Numbered from the stretch's first letter, positions 22,268-31,472 are shown. The stretch: 40,496 nucleotides of DNA from Rhodobacteraceae bacterium UBA1943 (GCA_002336845.1 DDEX01000120.1:1-40496); one strand, 5' to 3'. Translations and numbers: made by a program. Notes: generated by a model from the letters alone, not told the origin.

Positions 22268-23122
22268 CTATTGCGCCTGCGACTGGCTTGCAACCGATGG
22301 GCTGGCGGTGGACTTGACACTGTCTCGGGGCTGGACCGATACCGCAACCTCCAGATGTTCGGCACCCGCCCCGCGCGCGGTACCGCGAATTGGGGCGGCC
22401 TCTCGGGCATCCAGACCCGAGCCAAGCCGCACATAGCGTTCATCTGGGCAACAGCGGTTCGCCGGATCGAATCCGATCCAGCCATAGCCGGGCACATACA
22501 GCTCGGCCCAGGCATGGGCCGCCTCATGCGGGGCGCCGTCGGCATCGGCGAAAAGATAGCCAGAGACATAGCGCGCCGGAAATCCGACGTCCCGCGCGCA
22601 GGCAATCAGTGCATGGGCATGGTCCTGGCACACCCCCTCGCCCGCGGCCAAAGCCTCGGCGGCCGTGGTGTGGGCGTCGGTGACGCCCGGCTTGTAGGCA
22701 ATCGCGCCAGCCACGGCAAAGGCCAGCGCATGGGCGAAAGACAAAGGCTCGTCATGGCGGGCGCTTTCCGCCAGCAGCCGCAGCGCCTCATCCGCCTCGG
22801 TGGCCGGGGTATCGCGCAAATAGGCCTCGGGGGCCACCATCTCGCGGTGCCCCTTCAGGATGCCAGCGGTATCAGAGGTTTCGATCTGCCCCTTGACGCG
22901 CACCTCGATTTCCTCGACCGGCCCCTTGACCGACCAGCCCTGAACCCAATCGCCCGCGCCATCGCGAAAACTGCCGCCCTCGACCCCGCCGCTGACGGTC
23001 ACCTCCCAACCAAGGACGCGCTGCCCTTCGAACCGCGATGGCGTCAGCCGGTGGCTTTGCACCACGCCCCGCGCCGGGCTGTCATAGCGATAGGTCGTGA
23101 CATGATCGATGCTCAGCAACAT
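22268..23122 (-). CDS. Transglutaminase-like cysteine peptidase family protein
   Basis: A 284-residue protein. An N-terminal beta-rich domain (IDHVTTYRYDSPA onwards) is followed by the transglutaminase core with the triad C165 (GEGVCQDHAH), H203 (AHAWAELYV) and D219 (GFDPAN). A Ser/Ala/Gln-rich tail ends the protein. In this family the fold usually cleaves or ligates amide bonds. The ATG at 23122 overlaps the alpha-E stop (TGATG), so the two are translationally coupled; a GTG one codon earlier is possible. Cytoplasmic, since no signal peptide is seen. Confidence 0.9.
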   Translation of the reverse strand: MLLSIDHVTTYRYDSPARGVVQSHRLTPSRFEGQRVLGWEVTVSGGVEGGSFRDGAGDWVQGWSVKGPVEEIEVRVKGQIETSDTAGILKGHREMVAPEAYLRDTPATEADEALRLLAESARHDEPLSFAHALAFAVAGAIAYKPGVTDAHTTAAEALAAGEGVCQDHAHALIACARDVGFPARYVSGYLFADADGAPHEAAHAWAELYVPGYGWIGFDPANRCCPDERYVRLGSGLDAREAAPIRGTARGAGAEHLEVAVSVQPRDSVKSTASPSVASQSQAQ

Positions 23123-24066
23123 CACATATCCCCCGAAAGATAGCTGTCCCGGATCACTGCGCCCAAGGCGGCCGACTGGCCGACAAAGCGGATCAGGAAC
23201 TCGTGCAGGCCCTCATCGAAAATCGCCTCGGGGGTCTGGCTTTCCAGCTCTGCCAGCAGCTTCTGCACCGCCGCCTGTGCCGGGGTTTCCTTGCCGTAAT
23301 ATTTGGACAACCGTCCCAGATGGTTCTCCATCCCCGCCACGCAAGTGATCAGCGCGCGCGGGCACTGCCGGTTCAAGATCAGGAAATGGGCGATCTTCAG
23401 CGCCGTGACATCGCCGCCATAGGCCCAATGGAACGCCCGCTGCGCGCCCATGCCGCGCAACAGCATCGACCATTGGTCATTGTCCAGACCCGAGCCGACA
23501 AAATCCACTTGCGGCAGAAGAACGTAGTATTTCACGTCCATCAGCCGTGCGGTGCTGTCGCCCCGCTCCAGGTAATAGCCGATGTTCAGGAAGTTATAGC
23601 CGTCGTTCCGCAGCAAGGTCGCATCGATCGCCCCCCGCGCCATGGCCGTCTGTTTCATCGTCCAGTCGGTCAGCTTTGACAGCTCGCACGCCCCGCGCCG
23701 CGCCTCCAAAGCCCGCAACTCCTGAAACGCCGTATTCAGCGCATCCCACACCTGGCTGGTCAGGGCCGTCCGCACGATCCGCCCGTTTTCGCGCGCCGCC
23801 GTGATGCAACTTGCCACCGAATTGGGGTTGTCGCGGTCGAAGAACAGCCAGCTTTCAATATTCTTCTGCTCTGCCGGGCCGTATTTCTCGGCATATCCAG
23901 TTGCCCCGCCGCTGGCGTGCAGCAGGCTGTCCCAGTCATTCCGATAGCCTTGCGCCGAAGGCAACAGGGCAATCCGGGCGCCCACCTCCAGCAACCGGGC
24001 GGCGGTTTCTGCGCGCTCCATATAGCGGGCGATCCAGTAAAGGTTGTCGGCGGTTCTTGAAAGCAT
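23122..24066 (-). CDS. Alpha-E domain protein
   Basis: A 314-residue, almost wholly helical protein. The N-terminal hallmark LSRTADNLYWIARYMERAE (2-20) defines the alpha-E family, which is nearly always linked to circularly permuted ATP-grasp proteins. A second hallmark, FLNIGYYLERGDSTARLMDVKY, lies near the middle. Its biochemical role is unknown; it may act as partner or carrier for the ATP-grasp ligase. It starts 5 bases after the ATP-grasp stop; a 45-residue upstream extension is rejected because the family N-terminus is at ATG 24066. Confidence 0.92.
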   Translation of the reverse strand: MLSRTADNLYWIARYMERAETAARLLEVGARIALLPSAQGYRNDWDSLLHASGGATGYAEKYGPAEQKNIESWLFFDRDNPNSVASCITAARENGRIVRTALTSQVWDALNTAFQELRALEARRGACELSKLTDWTMKQTAMARGAIDATLLRNDGYNFLNIGYYLERGDSTARLMDVKYYVLLPQVDFVGSGLDNDQWSMLLRGMGAQRAFHWAYGGDVTALKIAHFLILNRQCPRALITCVAGMENHLGRLSKYYGKETPAQAAVQKLLAELESQTPEAIFDEGLHEFLIRFVGQSAALGAVIRDSYLSGDM

Positions 24067-24071
24067 GTCCG

Positions 24072-25484
24072 TTACTCCGCCAGAACCCAGGTATCCTTGA
24101 CGCCCCCGCCTTGCGACGAGTTCACCACCAGCGACCCTTCGCGCAAGGCCACGCGCGTCAGCCCGCCGGGCACCAGCTCGACCCGCTCGCCCACCAGGCA
24201 ATAGGGCCGCAGGTCCACATGCCTTGGCGCGATGCCTTCCTCGACAAAGGTCGGCGTGGTCGAAAGCGCCAGGGTCGGCTGCGCGATATAATTCGACGGA
24301 TCGGCCTTGATCAGCTCGCGAAACTCTTCGATCTGCGCCTTGGTCGATTTGGGGCCGACCAGCATCCCGTAACCACCCGAGCCGTGAACCTCTTTCACAA
24401 CCAGATCCTTCAGGTTGGCCAGCACATGGCCAAGATCATCGGCTTCGGCGCATTTCCAGGTTTGCACGTTCGGGATGATCGGCTCTTCCCCCAGATAAAA
24501 GCGCACCATTTCCGGCACATAGGTGTAAATCGCCTTGTCATCGGCCACGCCAGCGCCGGGCGCGGAACAGATCGTCACGCCACCCGAGCGATAGACATCC
24601 ATCAGCCCCGGCACGCCCAGCATACTGTCGGGGCGGAAACACAGGGGGTCGATGAAGGCATCGTCGATCCGGCGGTAAATCACGTCCACCCGCTTCGGCC
24701 CCTCGGTCGTGCGCATCCAGACAAAGCCGCCTTCCACGAACAGATCGGCGCCCTCGACCAGCTCCACCCCCATCAGGTCGGCAAGGAAGGAATGCTCATA
24801 ATAGGCGCTGTTGAAATGCCCGGGCGTCAGGATAACCACCGTCGGCTCTCGGTCGCATTTCGCCGGGGCAACGCTGGCAAGGGTGCGGCGCAGCACCTCG
24901 GGGTAGCGGTCCACCGGCTCGATCCGGTTTTCGCGGAACAGTTCGGGGAACATCCGCATCATCATCTCGCGGCTTTCCAGCATGTAGGACACACCCGAAG
25001 GCGTGCGGCAATTGTCCTCCAGCACATGGAAATCGGTCGGCCCGGTGCGCACGATATCGACGCCGACGATGTGGGAATAGACCCCTTTCGGCGGCACGAA
25101 ACCGCAAACCGCCCGCTCATAGGCTTCGTTCTGGAACACCAGATTGGCCGGGATGCGCCCGGCCCGCACGATCTCGGCGCGACCATAGACATCCACAAGA
25201 AAGGCGTTCAGCGCGCGGGCCCGCTGTTTGATTCCCCGCTCCAGCTTTGCCCATTCGCTGCCGGTGAACACGCGCGGAAACATATCGAACGGGATCAGCC
25301 GGTCTGGGTCGCCACCCTCGCCATAAACCGCGAAGGTAATCCCGATCCGGCGAAACAGCGCCTCGGCCTCGGCCTGTTTTTCCAGCCGCCGGTCGGCGGG
25401 CATTGAGGCCATCCAGTCCGACAATCTGGCGTAGGGGGATCTGACGGATTTGCCGTCATACATCTCGTTGAAATAGCCGCTCAT
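24072..25484 (-). CDS. Circularly permuted ATP-grasp type 2 ligase
   Basis: A 470-residue predicted amide-bond-forming enzyme. Family blocks are present: VLEDNCRTPSGVSY (154-167), TPGHFNSAYYEHSFLA (220-235), SAPGAGVADDKAIYTYVPEM (307-326), VVKEVHGSGGYGML (362-375) and the C-terminal VPGGLTRVAL plus VVNSSQGGGVKDTWVL. Basic and acidic residues of the ATP site (K317, K364, E365) are in place. Families of this kind are thought to ligate amino acids or peptides, but the product is unknown. It is the first gene of the leftward four-gene cluster and diverges from pepF. Confidence 0.93.
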   Translation of the reverse strand: MSGYFNEMYDGKSVRSPYARLSDWMASMPADRRLEKQAEAEALFRRIGITFAVYGEGGDPDRLIPFDMFPRVFTGSEWAKLERGIKQRARALNAFLVDVYGRAEIVRAGRIPANLVFQNEAYERAVCGFVPPKGVYSHIVGVDIVRTGPTDFHVLEDNCRTPSGVSYMLESREMMMRMFPELFRENRIEPVDRYPEVLRRTLASVAPAKCDREPTVVILTPGHFNSAYYEHSFLADLMGVELVEGADLFVEGGFVWMRTTEGPKRVDVIYRRIDDAFIDPLCFRPDSMLGVPGLMDVYRSGGVTICSAPGAGVADDKAIYTYVPEMVRFYLGEEPIIPNVQTWKCAEADDLGHVLANLKDLVVKEVHGSGGYGMLVGPKSTKAQIEEFRELIKADPSNYIAQPTLALSTTPTFVEEGIAPRHVDLRPYCLVGERVELVPGGLTRVALREGSLVVNSSQGGGVKDTWVLAE

Positions 25485-25570
25485 GGCCCCCCCGATACTT
25501 GCTTACAAGGCCAGTAAAGGCGGCGGCTCATCCGGCGTAAAGGGCCGAAAGAGAGGTAGGCGGCGTTTTG

Positions 25571-25584
25571 TGTGCATTCGCACA
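25571..25584. promoter_or_regulatory. Short palindrome in the ATP-grasp/pepF divergent promoter region
   Basis: TGTGC-ATTC-GCACA (25571-25584), a perfect 5-bp inverted repeat centred in the 180-bp gap between the divergent starts. It could be an operator shared by both units. No good -35/-10 pair was recognised nearby. Confidence 0.3.
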
Positions 25585-25664
25585 AGTTTTAGGCATCAGG
25601 CGCCATGCCCTTGCAGGCCCCACCCCCAACCCCCTAGATGGAAACCAAACCAGATGAGGTCCTC

Positions 25665-27488
25665 ATGCCCCCCCGTTTCCCCCAACCGCTGTTTGACAGC
25701 CGCATCGGCGGCAACTCTCTGGGCGATCTGCCCGAGTGGGATTTGCGCGATCTTTACACCGACCCCGACGCGCCAGAAGTGGACCGCGACCTTGCCGATG
25801 TCGAGGCCGCAGGCGCGGCGTTCGAGGCCGCCTACAAAGGCAAGCTCGCCACGCTGGATGCCGCCGCAATGCTGGCCGCGATCCGCGAATATGAGCGGAT
25901 CGAACAGGTCGCTGGCCGCCTGATGTCCTTTGCAGGCCTGCGCTACTATCAGAACACAATGGATTCCGAACGTGCCAAGTTCATGGCCGATACGCAGGAT
26001 TCCATTACGAATTCCACGACTCCGCTGGTGTTTTTCAGCCTGGAGTTCAACCGGCTGGACGATGCCTTCCTGAACGGGCTTTATGCCGCCAATGCCGATC
26101 TGGCCCGCTATCGCCCGGTGCTGGACCGGATGCGCGCGATGCGCCCCTATCAATTGTCGGACGAGCTGGAAACCTTCCTGCACGACGCCTCTGTCGTGGG
26201 CTCCAGCGCCTGGAACAAGCTGTTTGATGAGACGATGGCAGGCCTGATGTTCAAGGTCGCGGGCGAAGAGGAAGAGCTGAACCTTGAGGCGACGCTGAAC
26301 CTCTTGACCGATACCGACCGCGCGAAACGCGAGGCGGCCGCGCGGGCGCTGGCAGCGGTTTTTGACAAGAACATCAAGCTGTTCGCCCGTGTTCACAACA
26401 CGTTGGCGAAAGAGAAGGAAATCGACGACCGCTGGCGCAAGATGCCTTCGGCCCAACATGCGCGCCATCTGTCGAACCATGTGGAGCCGGAGGTGGTCGA
26501 GGCGCTGCGCAATGCCGTTGTGGCGGCCTATCCCAAGCTGTCGCACCGCTACTATCGGCTGAAGGCCAAGTGGATGGGGCTGGACCATCTGGAGATCTGG
26601 GACCGCAACGCGCCCCTGCCAATCGAGCAGCCGAAGACCGTGAACTGGACTGAGGCACGCGAAACCGTGATGGGCGCCTATGCGAGCTTTGCACCAGAAA
26701 TGGCTGATATCGCAGCGCCTTTCTTTGATAAGGGCTGGATTGACGCCGGGGTGAAACCTGGCAAGGCACCCGGTGCCTTCGCCCATCCGACGGTGACGAA
26801 TGTTCACCCCTATGTCATGCTGAACTATCTGGGAAAACCCCGCGATGTCATGACCTTGGCGCATGAACTTGGCCACGGTGTCCATCAGGTTCTGGCCGCG
26901 GGGCAAGGCGAGCTTTTGTCCTCAACCCCGCTGACGCTGGCCGAAACGGCAAGCGTGTTTGGCGAGATGCTGACGTTCCGCCGCCTGCTGGATCAGGCCA
27001 AGACCCCGGCCGAAAGAAAGACCCTGCTGGCCGGCAAGGTTGAAGACATGATCAACACGGTCGTGCGCCAGATCGCGTTCTACGACTTTGAATGCAAGCT
27101 GCACGCCGCCCGCGCCGAAGGCGAACTGACGCCTGACGACATCAACGCCCTGTGGATGAGCGTTCAGGCGCAAAGCCTTGGCGATGCTTTCAATTTCATG
27201 GACGGGTATCAGACGTTCTGGGCCTATATCCCTCATTTCGTCCATTCACCGTTCTACGTTTATGCCTATGCCTTTGGCGACGGGCTGGTGAACGCGCTTT
27301 ATGCCGCCTATGCGGACGGGCTGCCCGATTTCCAGACCAAGTATTTCGACATGCTCAAGGCCGGTGGGTCAAAGCACCACAAGGACTTGCTGGCGCCCTT
27401 TGGCCTGGATGCCAGCGACCCGAAGTTCTGGGACAAGGGACTGTCGATGATCGCAGGCTTCATCGACGAACTTGAGGCGATGGAATAA
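25665..27488 (+). CDS. pepF: Oligoendopeptidase F (M3 metallopeptidase)
   Basis: A 607-residue zinc peptidase that cuts short peptides in the cytoplasm. The zinc motif HELGH is at 400-404, with the third ligand Glu in the LTLAETASVFGEM block (about 427). The N-terminal helical lid and the late FVHSPFYVYAYAFGDGLV block match the PepF/M3B family. ATG 25665 has GAGG 7 bases upstream; ATG 25638 adds nine residues without a ribosome site. It is divergent from the ATP-grasp/Anbu cluster and ends at a strong terminator. Confidence 0.94.
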   Translation: MPPRFPQPLFDSRIGGNSLGDLPEWDLRDLYTDPDAPEVDRDLADVEAAGAAFEAAYKGKLATLDAAAMLAAIREYERIEQVAGRLMSFAGLRYYQNTMDSERAKFMADTQDSITNSTTPLVFFSLEFNRLDDAFLNGLYAANADLARYRPVLDRMRAMRPYQLSDELETFLHDASVVGSSAWNKLFDETMAGLMFKVAGEEEELNLEATLNLLTDTDRAKREAAARALAAVFDKNIKLFARVHNTLAKEKEIDDRWRKMPSAQHARHLSNHVEPEVVEALRNAVVAAYPKLSHRYYRLKAKWMGLDHLEIWDRNAPLPIEQPKTVNWTEARETVMGAYASFAPEMADIAAPFFDKGWIDAGVKPGKAPGAFAHPTVTNVHPYVMLNYLGKPRDVMTLAHELGHGVHQVLAAGQGELLSSTPLTLAETASVFGEMLTFRRLLDQAKTPAERKTLLAGKVEDMINTVVRQIAFYDFECKLHAARAEGELTPDDINALWMSVQAQSLGDAFNFMDGYQTFWAYIPHFVHSPFYVYAYAFGDGLVNALYAAYADGLPDFQTKYFDMLKAGGSKHHKDLLAPFGLDASDPKFWDKGLSMIAGFIDELEAME

Positions 27489-27492
27489 GACG

Positions 27493-27522
27493 AAAGGCCC
27501 GCGGCATCCTCCGCGGGCCTTT
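27493..27522. terminator. Strong terminator after pepF
   Basis: Arms AAAGGCCCGCGG (27493-27504) and CCGCGGGCCTTT (27511-27522), 12 bp, loop CATCCT, followed by T. It probably also serves the convergent oxidoreductase gene. Confidence 0.88.
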
Positions 27523-27539
27523 TCAATCAGATGATTGAC

Positions 27540-28529
27540 CTACAGCGCGAATTCCTCGGCATGGTCATAGGCCATGTCGATCATCGCCTGGCTGCCACGC
27601 GCATCCTCCAGCGTCCAAAGGTAGGGGCTGCCGTCGCGGATATGCCTGCCAAAGGCCTGAACTTGCAGGACATATTGGTTCACCCCTGGGAAACGCTCGA
27701 CCAGAACGCCATTGCCGTTGCGGTGCAATTCCACCTCGGCCAGATCATTGACATTGGCGTTGAACGGCCCGCCTTCCAGCCGGATCATCCCCTTGTCGCC
27801 CTGAAAGGTCACGACCTGCCGATTATATAGCCGCATCGAGGTCATCGAGGCATAGCTGAAGCGGTGCCCGTTCCCCTCCATCACACCCGCAACCTGCGCG
27901 AACACCTCCACCCCGTTTTCGCGCCGGATCTGGCTGCGCAACTGCACGGGCTCCGCCCCCGTGACCCAGCGGGCCGAACCGAAGGTGTAAACCCCGATGT
28001 CGGGCAGGCTGCCGCCCCCCGTCTCTGGCCGGTTGCGGATGTTGCCGGTATCGGTCAGGCAAAAGGTGAACTGCGCATCGACATGGCGCAACTGGCCAAT
28101 CTCGCCCGCCTCCAGCCACGCCTTCGCGCGCTGCCATTGCGGGTGCTGCACGATCATGAAGGCTTCGGTGGCAAACAGGCCCGAACGGTCACGCGCGTCG
28201 ATCAACGCGTCGATCTCGGGCGCACGCATTGCGATGGGCTTTTCGCACAGCACATGCTTGCCCGCCGCCAGCGCCTTGAGCGCCCATTCGATATGCAGAT
28301 GGTTCGGCAAGGGGATATAGACCGCCTCCACCTCGGGGTCGGCCAGCAGCCCCTCATAGCTGGAATGAACCTCAAGGCCGGGGCAGAAGGCCTGAAATCC
28401 GCTGGCCTTTTCTACACTAGAGGTCGCAAGCGCGTAAAGCTCCGCCCCTTCGGCGGCGTGAATCGCCCGCGCCATATGTTCACGCGCGAAATTCGCCGCA
28501 CCCAGAACCCCCCATTTCACAGGTTTCAT
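27540..28529 (-). CDS. Gfo/Idh/MocA family NAD(P)-dependent oxidoreductase
   Basis: A 329-residue sugar- or inositol-type dehydrogenase. The Rossmann motif GVLGAANFA (7-15) and the catalytic-lysine motif CEKPIAM (95-101) are clear. The mixed alpha/beta C-terminal domain contains GGGSLPDIGVYTFGSARW, with the likely catalytic Asp and aromatic positions. Substrate is undefined, and no transporter or sugar pathway lies beside it. It is monocistronic and convergent with pepF. Confidence 0.88.
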   Translation of the reverse strand: MKPVKWGVLGAANFAREHMARAIHAAEGAELYALATSSVEKASGFQAFCPGLEVHSSYEGLLADPEVEAVYIPLPNHLHIEWALKALAAGKHVLCEKPIAMRAPEIDALIDARDRSGLFATEAFMIVQHPQWQRAKAWLEAGEIGQLRHVDAQFTFCLTDTGNIRNRPETGGGSLPDIGVYTFGSARWVTGAEPVQLRSQIRRENGVEVFAQVAGVMEGNGHRFSYASMTSMRLYNRQVVTFQGDKGMIRLEGGPFNANVNDLAEVELHRNGNGVLVERFPGVNQYVLQVQAFGRHIRDGSPYLWTLEDARGSQAMIDMAYDHAEEFAL

Positions 28530-28583
28530 CGCCCGCCTCCCGTTTGCGCTAACGGCTTCAGGCTAGCACCCGGAGCGCGCGGG

Positions 28584-29357
28584 TCAACCACGTCGCAGAA
28601 GGTGCTGCAGCCCAGCGTGAACCACGACGATCAGATAGGCCGTGCTCAGCGTGGTCAGCGTGGCCCAAGGATAGCGCAGCAACAAAACCACCGCCGCCAC
28701 CCCGCCCACCACGGCGAACGAGGCCTTTTCGGTCGGCACCCGTACCGATTTGAGCGAGGGCGTGCCGAACGGGCTGATCATCAGCACGCCCACGAACACC
28801 AGCCACACCGCCACCACGGGCTCTGGCAGGTTGGGCCAGGTGGGCCAGAGGTAATGCAGATACAGGGGCAGCATCGACAACAGCGCCCCGGCGGGCGACG
28901 GCACACCCTGAAACCGGCCCTGCCGCGACAAGGCCGCCGCCGCCGCATTGCCTACGTTGAACCGCGCCAGTCGCAGCACACAGCATACGACATAGATCAC
29001 CGCAGCACCCAACCCGATGTCGGGCCGCCCCGGAAAGGCCCAGAACGACATCAAGAGCCCCGGCGCTGCGCCAAAGTTCAGGAAATCGGCCAGCGAGTCG
29101 AGTTCCGCCCCCATCGGGCTTTCGCTTTTCAAAAACCGCGCCACCCGGCCATCCAGCCCGTCCAGCACCGCCGCCACCAGAATCAACGCCACCGCCTCGG
29201 GGAACCGCCCCGCAGCCCCAAGCCGAATGGCCATCAGCCCGGCACAAAGCGCGCCGATGGTCATCAGGTTCGGCAAAAGCTGGATCAGCGGCACCTCGCG
29301 CCGAGGGTTCATTGGCCAGAGGGCACGGGGGCGTTCTTTCTGTTCGGGGTCGTCCAT
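28584..29357 (-). CDS. pssA: CDP-diacylglycerol--serine O-phosphatidyltransferase
   Basis: A 257-residue polytopic membrane enzyme making phosphatidylserine. The CDP-alcohol phosphotransferase signature is complete: D66-G67, A73-R74, G83, D87, D91 (DGX2ARX8GX3DX3D). A polar N-terminus (about 25 residues) precedes the first helix, as in type II PssA. Its ATG directly follows the psd TAA, so psd and pssA form one leftward unit for phosphatidylethanolamine synthesis, in the order psd then pssA. Confidence 0.94.
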   Translation of the reverse strand: MDDPEQKERPRALWPMNPRREVPLIQLLPNLMTIGALCAGLMAIRLGAAGRFPEAVALILVAAVLDGLDGRVARFLKSESPMGAELDSLADFLNFGAAPGLLMSFWAFPGRPDIGLGAAVIYVVCCVLRLARFNVGNAAAAALSRQGRFQGVPSPAGALLSMLPLYLHYLWPTWPNLPEPVVAVWLVFVGVLMISPFGTPSLKSVRVPTEKASFAVVGGVAAVVLLLRYPWATLTTLSTAYLIVVVHAGLQHLLRRG

Positions 29358-30056
29358 TTATTCGATCCGGGCAAGACGCGGCGCTGCCGGGCCGTCAAGC
29401 CGCGCGATGATGGATTCGCCCGCGATCATGGTCTGGCCAATCGCCACCTCCGGCTCCACCCCGTTCGGCAGATAGACATCCAGCCGAGAGCCAAAGCGGA
29501 TCAGGCCAAAACGGTCGCCCGCGCGCATGTGCTGGCCCTCTTTCGCCCAGCACATAATGCGCCGCGCCACCAGACCGGCGATCTGCACCACGGCGATCTT
29601 GCGGCCATCGGGCAATTCCACCGCCAGCGCGTTGCGCTCGTTATCCACGCTCGCCTTGTCCAGCGAGGCGTTCAGGAACTTGCCGGGGCGATAGGCGATG
29701 GCGGTGATGCGGCCTTCAATCGGCAGACGGTTAACATGGCAGTTGAAGACCGACATGAAGACCGAAACCCGCATCAGCGCGTCGGGCCCCAGCCCCAGCT
29801 CGGCCGGCGGCACGGCCGGTTCGATCAGCGAGACCACGCCATCGGCGGGCGACAGGATCAGGCCGGGGTCCAGCGGCACCGCGCGTTTGGGGTCGCGGAA
29901 GAAGTAATAGCACCAGACCGTCAAGCCAAGGCAGATCCAGCCCAGCGGCTGGCAGATCAGGAAGGCCAGCACCGTCACCGCGCCGAAAATGCCGACGAAC
30001 CGCCACCCTTCGGGGTGCATCGGCTTGATGAAGGTATCCAGCATGTTCACGGCCAT
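29358..30056 (-). CDS. psd: Phosphatidylserine decarboxylase (short, PSD-A type)
   Basis: A 232-residue proenzyme that self-cleaves to give a pyruvoyl cofactor. The cleavage site is in RFGSRLD, between G189 and S190. The catalytic Asp in SPADG (D72) and His in CHVNRLP (H107) are present. Two hydrophobic segments at about 20-50 anchor it to the membrane. The length fits the short archaeal/alphaproteobacterial-like form. ATG 30056 has AAAGGGAG upstream; the open frame further up is a 17-residue artefact. Confidence 0.93.
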   Translation of the reverse strand: MAVNMLDTFIKPMHPEGWRFVGIFGAVTVLAFLICQPLGWICLGLTVWCYYFFRDPKRAVPLDPGLILSPADGVVSLIEPAVPPAELGLGPDALMRVSVFMSVFNCHVNRLPIEGRITAIAYRPGKFLNASLDKASVDNERNALAVELPDGRKIAVVQIAGLVARRIMCWAKEGQHMRAGDRFGLIRFGSRLDVYLPNGVEPEVAIGQTMIAGESIIARLDGPAAPRLARIE

Positions 30057-30140
30057 CGGGCGCTCCCTTTTTCTCTCGGTCCTAGCGGCGCGGGCGGCAG
30101 CGGGCAACCGAAAATGGCGTGAGGCCCAGCCAGGCGAACC

Positions 30141-30509
30141 TTACGGCGTGAAATAGCCCTTCATGTCCTGATGAAACAGCATGTCGCCCATGTCGCGCGG
30201 AATTTGCCAGAACCTGACGCGCCCCTTGGCGGGAAACGTCACCTTCCAGCAGGTCCATTCCTCGGACACACCAAAGATTTCGCAGTAGCGGCCCTTGTCC
30301 ACCTTCCAGTGGCCAGACTTGCGGTTCAGAAATCCGCCGCCGCCGGTGCGGGTGGTGCCGTCGGGGTTCCATTCCTGCCATGGCGGATTGTCATCTGCGG
30401 CGCCAGGCTCGGCATAGATGACCTTGTGCCCGGACAGCACGGTTACAAGGTCTTCGGCAAGCGCGGGGCTGGCGGCGAGGGTCAGGCAGACAGTCAGGGC
30501 AAGGCGCAT
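30141..30509 (-). CDS. Exported hypothetical protein (122 aa)
   Basis: A 122-residue protein with a clean signal peptide (MRLALTVCLTLAASPALA, cleavage before ED). The mature part is rich in Trp and Gly: NPPWQEWNPDGTTRTGGGGF, KSGHWKVDKGRYCEIFG and EEWTCWKVTF. The repeated W/C strands suggest a small beta-barrel periplasmic domain with one disulfide between the two mature cysteines. I do not recognise the family with certainty. It lies alone between psd and the rpoH terminator. Confidence 0.65.
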   Translation of the reverse strand: MRLALTVCLTLAASPALAEDLVTVLSGHKVIYAEPGAADDNPPWQEWNPDGTTRTGGGGFLNRKSGHWKVDKGRYCEIFGVSEEWTCWKVTFPAKGRVRFWQIPRDMGDMLFHQDMKGYFTP

Positions 30510-30523
30510 GAATCACACGAAAA

Positions 30524-30548
30524 AGGCGGCAAGGACACCCTGCCGCCT
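30524..30548 (-). terminator. Rho-independent terminator of rpoH
   Basis: On the minus strand, AGGCGGCA and TGCCGCCT form an 8-bp stem followed by a T-run (30524-30520). It lies about 30 bases after the rpoH stop. Confidence 0.85.
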
Positions 30549-30578
30549 GTTCGCATGTCTTGCCAGTGACAAATGCCG

Positions 30579-31472
30579 TCACGCCGGGACCGCAAGACCC
30601 TTACCCTTGGCCAACTCGCGCATCCGGGATTGCAGCTTTTCAAAGGCGCGCACCTCGATCTGGCGAATCCGCTCGCGGCTGACGCCATAGCTGTCGGACA
30701 GTTCCTCCAGCGTCACCGGCTCATCCGCCAGACGGCGCTTGATCAGCACGTCTTTCTCGCGGTCGTTCAGCACCGACATTGCCTGCGTCAGCAGGGCGTG
30801 ACGGGTCTCGAACTCGTCCTTTTCCTCATAGGCGCCAGCCTGATCGCTGTCTTCATCCTCCAGCCAGTCTTGCCATTGGCTTGATCCTTCGTCCGAACCC
30901 ACCGTGGCGTTCAGCGAGGCGTCAGAACCGGACAGGCGGCGGTTCATGTCGATGACATCCTGTTCGGACACCGACAGATCCTTGGCGATCTGGGCCAGGT
31001 TTTCAGGCCGCAGGTCGCCCTCTTCCAGCGCGCCGACCTTGGCCTTGGCCTTGCGCAGGTTGAAGAACAGCTTTTTCTGCGCGCTGGTCGTGCCCAGCTT
31101 GACCAGCGACCACGACCGCAGGATGTATTCCTGAATCGAGGCGCGGATCCACCACATGGCATAGGTCGCCAGACGGAAACCTTTTTCCGGGTCGAACCGC
31201 TTGACGGCCTGCATCAGGCCCACGTTCGCCTCGGAAATCACTTCGGCCTGCGGCAGGCCATAGCCGCGATAGCCCATCGCGATCTTGGCGGCCAGACGCA
31301 GGTGGCTGGTCACCAGACGGTGTGCGGCCTTGCTGTCCTGACGGTCAGCCCAGGCCTTGGCCAGCATGTATTCTTCTTCGGGTTCCAGAAGGGGAAACTT
31401 CCGGATTTCCTGCATATAACGGTTCAGGCCTTGCTCAGGGCTAGGCGCGGGAAGATTTGCGTAGGTGCTCAT
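30579..31472 (-). CDS. rpoH: RNA polymerase sigma factor RpoH (sigma-32)
   Basis: A 297-residue heat-shock sigma factor. Region 2 contains EANVGLMQAVKRFDPEKGFRLATYAMWWIRASIQEYILRSW-type sequence (about 82-122), including the core-binding and -10 recognition helices. The RpoH-box-like stretch KKLFFNLRKAK lies near 133-143, and region 4 ends with the HTH VSRERIRQIEVRAFEKLQ. Many Rhodobacteraceae have two RpoH paralogs; which one this is cannot be decided. Upstream, TTGAAC and TACCTG lie 17 bp apart near 31525-31553 on the minus strand, a tentative promoter. Confidence 0.95.
   Translation of the reverse strand: MSTYANLPAPSPEQGLNRYMQEIRKFPLLEPEEEYMLAKAWADRQDSKAAHRLVTSHLRLAAKIAMGYRGYGLPQAEVISEANVGLMQAVKRFDPEKGFRLATYAMWWIRASIQEYILRSWSLVKLGTTSAQKKLFFNLRKAKAKVGALEEGDLRPENLAQIAKDLSVSEQDVIDMNRRLSGSDASLNATVGSDEGSSQWQDWLEDEDSDQAGAYEEKDEFETRHALLTQAMSVLNDREKDVLIKRRLADEPVTLEELSDSYGVSRERIRQIEVRAFEKLQSRMRELAKGKGLAVPA

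Noticed and set aside
27864..30122. 752-codon open frame on the plus strand
   Set aside because: It spans the antisense of three recognised genes and has no domain; composition is that of a shadow frame.
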